Assembly (NCBI GenBank): GCA_963675055.2
Contig: CAXXJE010000001.1
Location: 248,001-312,000 of the forward strand
Length of the DNA stretch: 64,000 bases
Direction: 5' to 3'
Source of the DNA: PGYT01 sp963675055
Lineage (GTDB): Bacteria; Bacteroidota; Ignavibacteria; Ignavibacteriales; Melioribacteraceae
The position numbers and the translations under genes were made by a program. The notes beneath the pieces were generated by a model. The model worked only from the letters and a program-made list of their open reading frames with translations, had not been told where the DNA came from and searched no databases. How positions within the stretch are numbered: position 1 is the stretch's first letter; each line of letters opens with the position of its first letter. Shown here piece after piece: positions 61,132 through 64,000 of the stretch.

Positions 61132-62187
61132 TTAATGTTTCATGTTAGACTCAACAAATCGTTTTTCATCGAAAGAAGTTTTGTTTTTCAGCATATTGTA
61201 AATGGCTACTCCAAATTTATGAGTAATGGTTGCTTTGGCTTTTGCATTACCGGATTTATTTATAAGACGATCGTAGTAGTTTTTAATGTATGGAGAAAAA
61301 CTTGGAGCGTGAATGATAATTTCACCAATAGCCCATTTGAGGTAAGGGTTTCCTATTTTATTGTTTCCGCCTCGATATTTTTTCCCGGCAGAAGATCTTT
61401 CACATTTAACTAGTCTTGCATAAGAAGAAAACTTCTGAGGTGATGGGAAACGATTGATATCTCCGATTTCATAAAGAATAACCAGAGACATCATATCACC
61501 AACACCGGGAATTGAGAGGAGAATGTTAAGAGATGTTCTGTCATGTAATTTAGCTTTGGCTCTAATTTCACGTTCAACTTTATTGAGTTGGACATCAAAG
61601 AAATCGATTACATTAAGATTCATTTCAATACTGCTTTTAATTTGTTGATCTTCAACTCTATCGATAAGAGTTCTTCTTTCGAGTTTGTTCTTTACGTCTT
61701 TAGGAGAAATAATTAGGCAATGTTGACGAAAGATAGTCTGAATATGGGCATAGGCTTCAGCTCTGATTTTCATAAACCTTATTCTACGTCGAAGAAGATC
61801 TCTTGTAGAACGAAGTTCTTTGGGATATACATAACCAACCGGGAAATGATTTGATCTCATTAAGTCAGCTATTTTCCTGGAGTCTATCTTATCGTTTTTT
61901 GTTTTACCACCGTGGATTGATTTCATGTAATAAGCATGACCAAGATAAAATGGTATATTATTTTTAATGCATGAATCAGACAGCCAATAGTAGCTGTGCA
62001 TTGATTCAACACCAACTGAAATATCCGGTAAATAAGGAGAAATAAAGTTCTTGAAAGAATTAAAATCATTTTTCATATTGCGGTGCAGAAGAATATTTCC
62101 GGCTTTATCCATAACACAGATATATTTTGTTTTCCCGTGGAGGTCAACTCCACATACATATTTAGTTGCGATATTAGCTAGTTCCAT
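61132..62187 (-). CDS. IS110-family transposase (DEDD type)
   Basis: A 351-residue DEDD transposase. RuvC-like acidic residues: Asp15 in CGVDLHGKT, Glu61 in GVESMHSYY, and Asp99/Asp102 in KNDKIDSRK. The C-terminal Transposase_20 domain has SIPGVGDMMSLVIL and ERSSAGKKYRGGNNKIGNPYLKWA with the serine that forms the recombinase-like site. Complete; likely RNA-guided. A GGTTCTCC/GGAGAACC inverted pair (62192-62253) lies upstream of its start. Confidence 0.95.
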   Translation of the reverse strand: MELANIATKYVCGVDLHGKTKYICVMDKAGNILLHRNMKNDFNSFKNFISPYLPDISVGVESMHSYYWLSDSCIKNNIPFYLGHAYYMKSIHGGKTKNDKIDSRKIADLMRSNHFPVGYVYPKELRSTRDLLRRRIRFMKIRAEAYAHIQTIFRQHCLIISPKDVKNKLERRTLIDRVEDQQIKSSIEMNLNVIDFFDVQLNKVEREIRAKAKLHDRTSLNILLSIPGVGDMMSLVILYEIGDINRFPSPQKFSSYARLVKCERSSAGKKYRGGNNKIGNPYLKWAIGEIIIHAPSFSPYIKNYYDRLINKSGNAKAKATITHKFGVAIYNMLKNKTSFDEKRFVESNMKH

Positions 62188-62265
62188 TTTAGGTTCTCCT
62201 TTGGTTTTGATTTGATGTGTGCAAACTCAATTTAATAAATCGGGGAGAACCTTTTCCGTAATATC

Positions 62266-62445
62266 CAGCTTTTCCACCCGGCCGCGTTTTCATTGCGGCA
62301 TTGTTATGGTCTTGAGTTTTGGTAATAAAAGTAAGCATTGCTTGTAACATTGTTCTATTAAATAAATTATTTAAAATTATTGGCTTTTGTTTTTCATTCG
62401 GCATTGTTGCTATGGGCGGACGGGTGAAAAGCAACGCCGTTATAT
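62266..62445 (+). other. Rest of attC2, with right core site
   Basis: Starts at GCTTTTCCACCCGGCCGC (62268 onward), which pairs with the complement of GGGCGGACGGGTGAAAAGC near 62414-62432, and ends at the right core G|TTATAT (62439-62445). The inner arm TTCGGCATTGTTG is shared with attC1. The right core deviates from GTTRRRY at one position, which is seen when the next cassette supplies it. Confidence 0.78.
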
Positions 62446-62487
62446 GGCATAAAATAAATGATTTAGAAATTAATAAATTGTATCACA

Positions 62488-63270
62488 ATGTATACGCTTG
62501 GGAATCAAGACTCAGTTTTAAATTTATTAGAACAACGCAGATTAGATGAAGAGGGTAAATTCATATTACCTTATATTAAAGACAATATGAATATATTGGA
62601 TTATGGTTGTGGGCTATCGACTATTTTAGGCGGATTGCATGGAAAATATCCTACAGTTCAAGTCTTTGGAATTGATTTTGATATAGATGTATTAAAGAAA
62701 GCATTAAAGAGAAAAAAGATCAGTTACAAAAAAGCTCATACACGTTTTGTTTTAAGTAATGTATTAGAAATACCATTCAATAGTAATTCTTTTGATTTTG
62801 CTTTTGGTAACAGTATATTAATGCAACTATCAGACCCGACCAGAGCTATTCAAGAAATTAATAGAACTTTACGCCCAGATGGTATTATTGCAATTAGAGA
62901 GCCTGACTATAGTCTTGATGAATATTCCTATGAAGGATCCCTATACAATTTCTGGAACCTATTCTGTGAAATGTTAATCCTTGATGGCGGGAATCCCTAT
63001 ATCGGTTCAAAAATTGAAAATTTACTCACTACAAATGGGTTTTACATTTGCGAATCTAAATTATCAAAAAATGATTATAAAAAATTCCCCACTAATATTT
63101 TTCTAGAATTTGTTAATGAGGCAACATTTATCAACCGCGCATACGATATAGGTATAATTAACAAAGAATTCTTGCTTGGTCTTGGTGAGAGGATACAATT
63201 AGAAATGAACAATCCTAAATTTTACATGAAGCGTGCATATTATGAAATAATTGCAAGGAAAAAAGATTAA
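62488..63270 (+). CDS. Cassette 3: SAM-dependent class I methyltransferase
   Basis: A 260-residue methyltransferase. Motif I is ILDYGCGLSTILGG (about 35-48), followed by VFGIDFDIDVLKKA (motif II) and VLEIPFNSNSFDFAFGNSILMQLSDPTRAIQEINRTLRPDGIIAIREPD, the ubiquinone/Mlp-type class I pattern. The substrate cannot be read from the sequence. It starts 49 bp inside the cassette, is AT-rich, and its stop codon overlaps the start of the next gene (TAATG), so both are in one cassette. Confidence 0.88.
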   Translation: MYTLGNQDSVLNLLEQRRLDEEGKFILPYIKDNMNILDYGCGLSTILGGLHGKYPTVQVFGIDFDIDVLKKALKRKKISYKKAHTRFVLSNVLEIPFNSNSFDFAFGNSILMQLSDPTRAIQEINRTLRPDGIIAIREPDYSLDEYSYEGSLYNFWNLFCEMLILDGGNPYIGSKIENLLTTNGFYICESKLSKNDYKKFPTNIFLEFVNEATFINRAYDIGIINKEFLLGLGERIQLEMNNPKFYMKRAYYEIIARKKD

Positions 63271-64000
63271 TGTCACAGAACGGAGAAGAAGTTAATTTCA
63301 AAAAATTCATTAAAGAATTCTGGACTCATTATAAGAAACCTATTAAAATCCTATCAGGTTCAATCGGGTTCTTTGCAGGCGTATTAGGTATTCTGAGTTA
63401 TTTTGGTGTTAAAAGTGATGATATTTCTTCAGGTATTACATCATTTATAAAGGAATACTCTTCATTTCTAACACTTTTACTCATCATTATATTTATCATT
63501 ACGGTGATTTTGATTTATATAGAAATTTACAAAAACAAAAAAGCGAAAAAGAGCGGTGTCCCTTTGACAAAAATATCCATTGCTGTTTTTTTCGCTTTTA
63601 TATGCCTAATAATCATGAGTTCGTTAGTTATATCTAGTAGAGATATAGATTTAACCAACATTGATCCTCCTATTAATATTGGCATAGTGTACAACTCTAA
63701 TACTTTAGGAAAAAATGTTTTTGAAGATTATGTAGATGATGAATTTAAGAAAATAAAAGGTCGAGCTGGTGTAGAAATCAATCTGATGTATCACGATTTA
63801 TATAACCAAAGAAATATATTTAATGAAATAGATACATTTGCAATAAACAATAGGATTAAATACTTAATTATTTCATCACGAGTTGATCATGAACCAGTTG
63901 ATAAAATATTATCTCGGGATAAATCAAAATTTTTAACCATTAAACTCCCTCCAATTGATATACCACTTGAATACAAGGACAATGTAGTTGCTATGTACTA
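63270..64000 (+). CDS. Cassette 3: membrane protein, 3-prime end outside window
   Basis: The frame starts with ATG overlapping the methyltransferase stop codon (TAATG) and is open to the last base (243 codons). Three hydrophobic helices: about 25-45 (ILSGSIGFFAGVLGILSYFG), 60-82 (FLTLLLIIIFIITVILIYIE) and 93-112 (ISIAVFFAFICLIIMSSLV). Then a soluble domain starts INIGIVYNSNTLGKNVFEDYVDDEF, whose alternating strands and helices resemble a periplasmic-binding-type fold. No family recognised; the end of cassette 3 and its attC are not in the window. Confidence 0.7.
   Translation, partial: MSQNGEEVNFKKFIKEFWTHYKKPIKILSGSIGFFAGVLGILSYFGVKSDDISSGITSFIKEYSSFLTLLLIIIFIITVILIYIEIYKNKKAKKSGVPLTKISIAVFFAFICLIIMSSLVISSRDIDLTNIDPPINIGIVYNSNTLGKNVFEDYVDDEFKKIKGRAGVEINLMYHDLYNQRNIFNEIDTFAINNRIKYLIISSRVDHEPVDKILSRDKSKFLTIKLPPIDIPLEYKDNVVAMY

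Larger units (their letters stand above)
60680..62266. mobile_element. IS110/IS1111-type element inserted in attC2
   Basis: About 1.59 kb, with the DEDD transposase on the minus strand and a long non-coding stretch downstream of it (60681-61131), the IS1111 layout. Subterminal inverted repeats are visible: ATATTAAAGGTTC near the left edge and the complement GATATTACGGAAAAGGTTC from the right edge. Insertion is directly after the attC left core; removing it restores a 188-bp attC, the same length as attC1. The borders are uncertain by 1-3 bp. No target duplication is evident. Confidence 0.82.

Noticed and set aside
62319..62549. 76-codon frame across attC2
   Set aside because: Overlaps attC2 and the start of the methyltransferase; explained by the low stop density of the stem.
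1..64000. tRNA, rRNA, CRISPR arrays, riboswitches
   Set aside because: No cloverleaf-type sequence with TTCGA arm, no rRNA signature, no regular short repeat array and no recognisable riboswitch core was seen by eye; a covariance-model scan was not possible.

Overview
The window is about 64 kb of moderately AT-rich bacterial chromosome, most likely from the Ignavibacteriota (Ignavibacterium/Melioribacter relatives) in the Bacteroidota-Chlorobiota superphylum. The evidence is a type IX secretion C-terminal signal of the LYQNYPNPFNP type typical of that group, a true dipeptidyl-peptidase IV and a tricorn-like S41 protease, a DUF2723 membrane protein, Bacteroidota-style AMP nucleosidase and DUF5362 proteins, many Sec/lipoprotein signal peptides and frequent TTG starts. 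No rRNA, tRNA or CRISPR was seen. The taxonomic call is inference.

Positions 1-31 kb are ordinary core and accessory chromosome: small lipoproteins, an MBL-fold hydrolase, SppA, DPP IV, a tricorn-like protease, an alkaline-phosphatase-like lipoprotein, a PIG-L deacetylase, an M29 aminopeptidase, a DUF1028 protein, an OmpR-type two-component system, DUF2723 plus two glycosyltransferases, YjbQ/LOG, ornithine aminotransferase and a large hybrid kinase. Convergent gene pairs are often separated by strong hairpins.

Positions 31-50 kb hold PAP2 phosphatase, AMP nucleosidase, an SSS symporter followed by a lipoprotein acetolactate decarboxylase, and a TetR-controlled operon (LolA-like periplasmic protein, two FtsX/LolC-type permeases, a LolD-type ATPase, an outer-membrane barrel) with two matching palindromic operators. 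Then come an EamA transporter, a GNAT/MscS/TPP-enzyme cluster, a YgiD dioxygenase and a divergent QorB/HxlR pair.

Positions 50-54 kb hold a tightly overlapping operon: cupin, a 47-codon small ORF joined by ATGA overlaps on both sides, a DUF1611 (DgcN-like) P-loop protein, an alanine/ornithine-type racemase and a VanX-type D,D-dipeptidase. Together they suggest D-amino-acid or D-dipeptide metabolism.

Positions 55-64 kb are a chromosomal integron. Its integrase gene is co-oriented with the cassettes (reverse type) and is cut in two by a two-gene IS91-like element; the 19 codons carrying the catalytic tyrosine lie intact beyond the element. Next come an attI-like region with two covarying hairpin repeats, cassette 1 (membrane protein), a 188-bp attC, cassette 2 (T9SS-exported protein) whose attC is split by an IS110/IS1111-type element directly after the left core site, and cassette 3 (methyltransferase plus a membrane protein running off the window). 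This integron is the most interesting part of the window.
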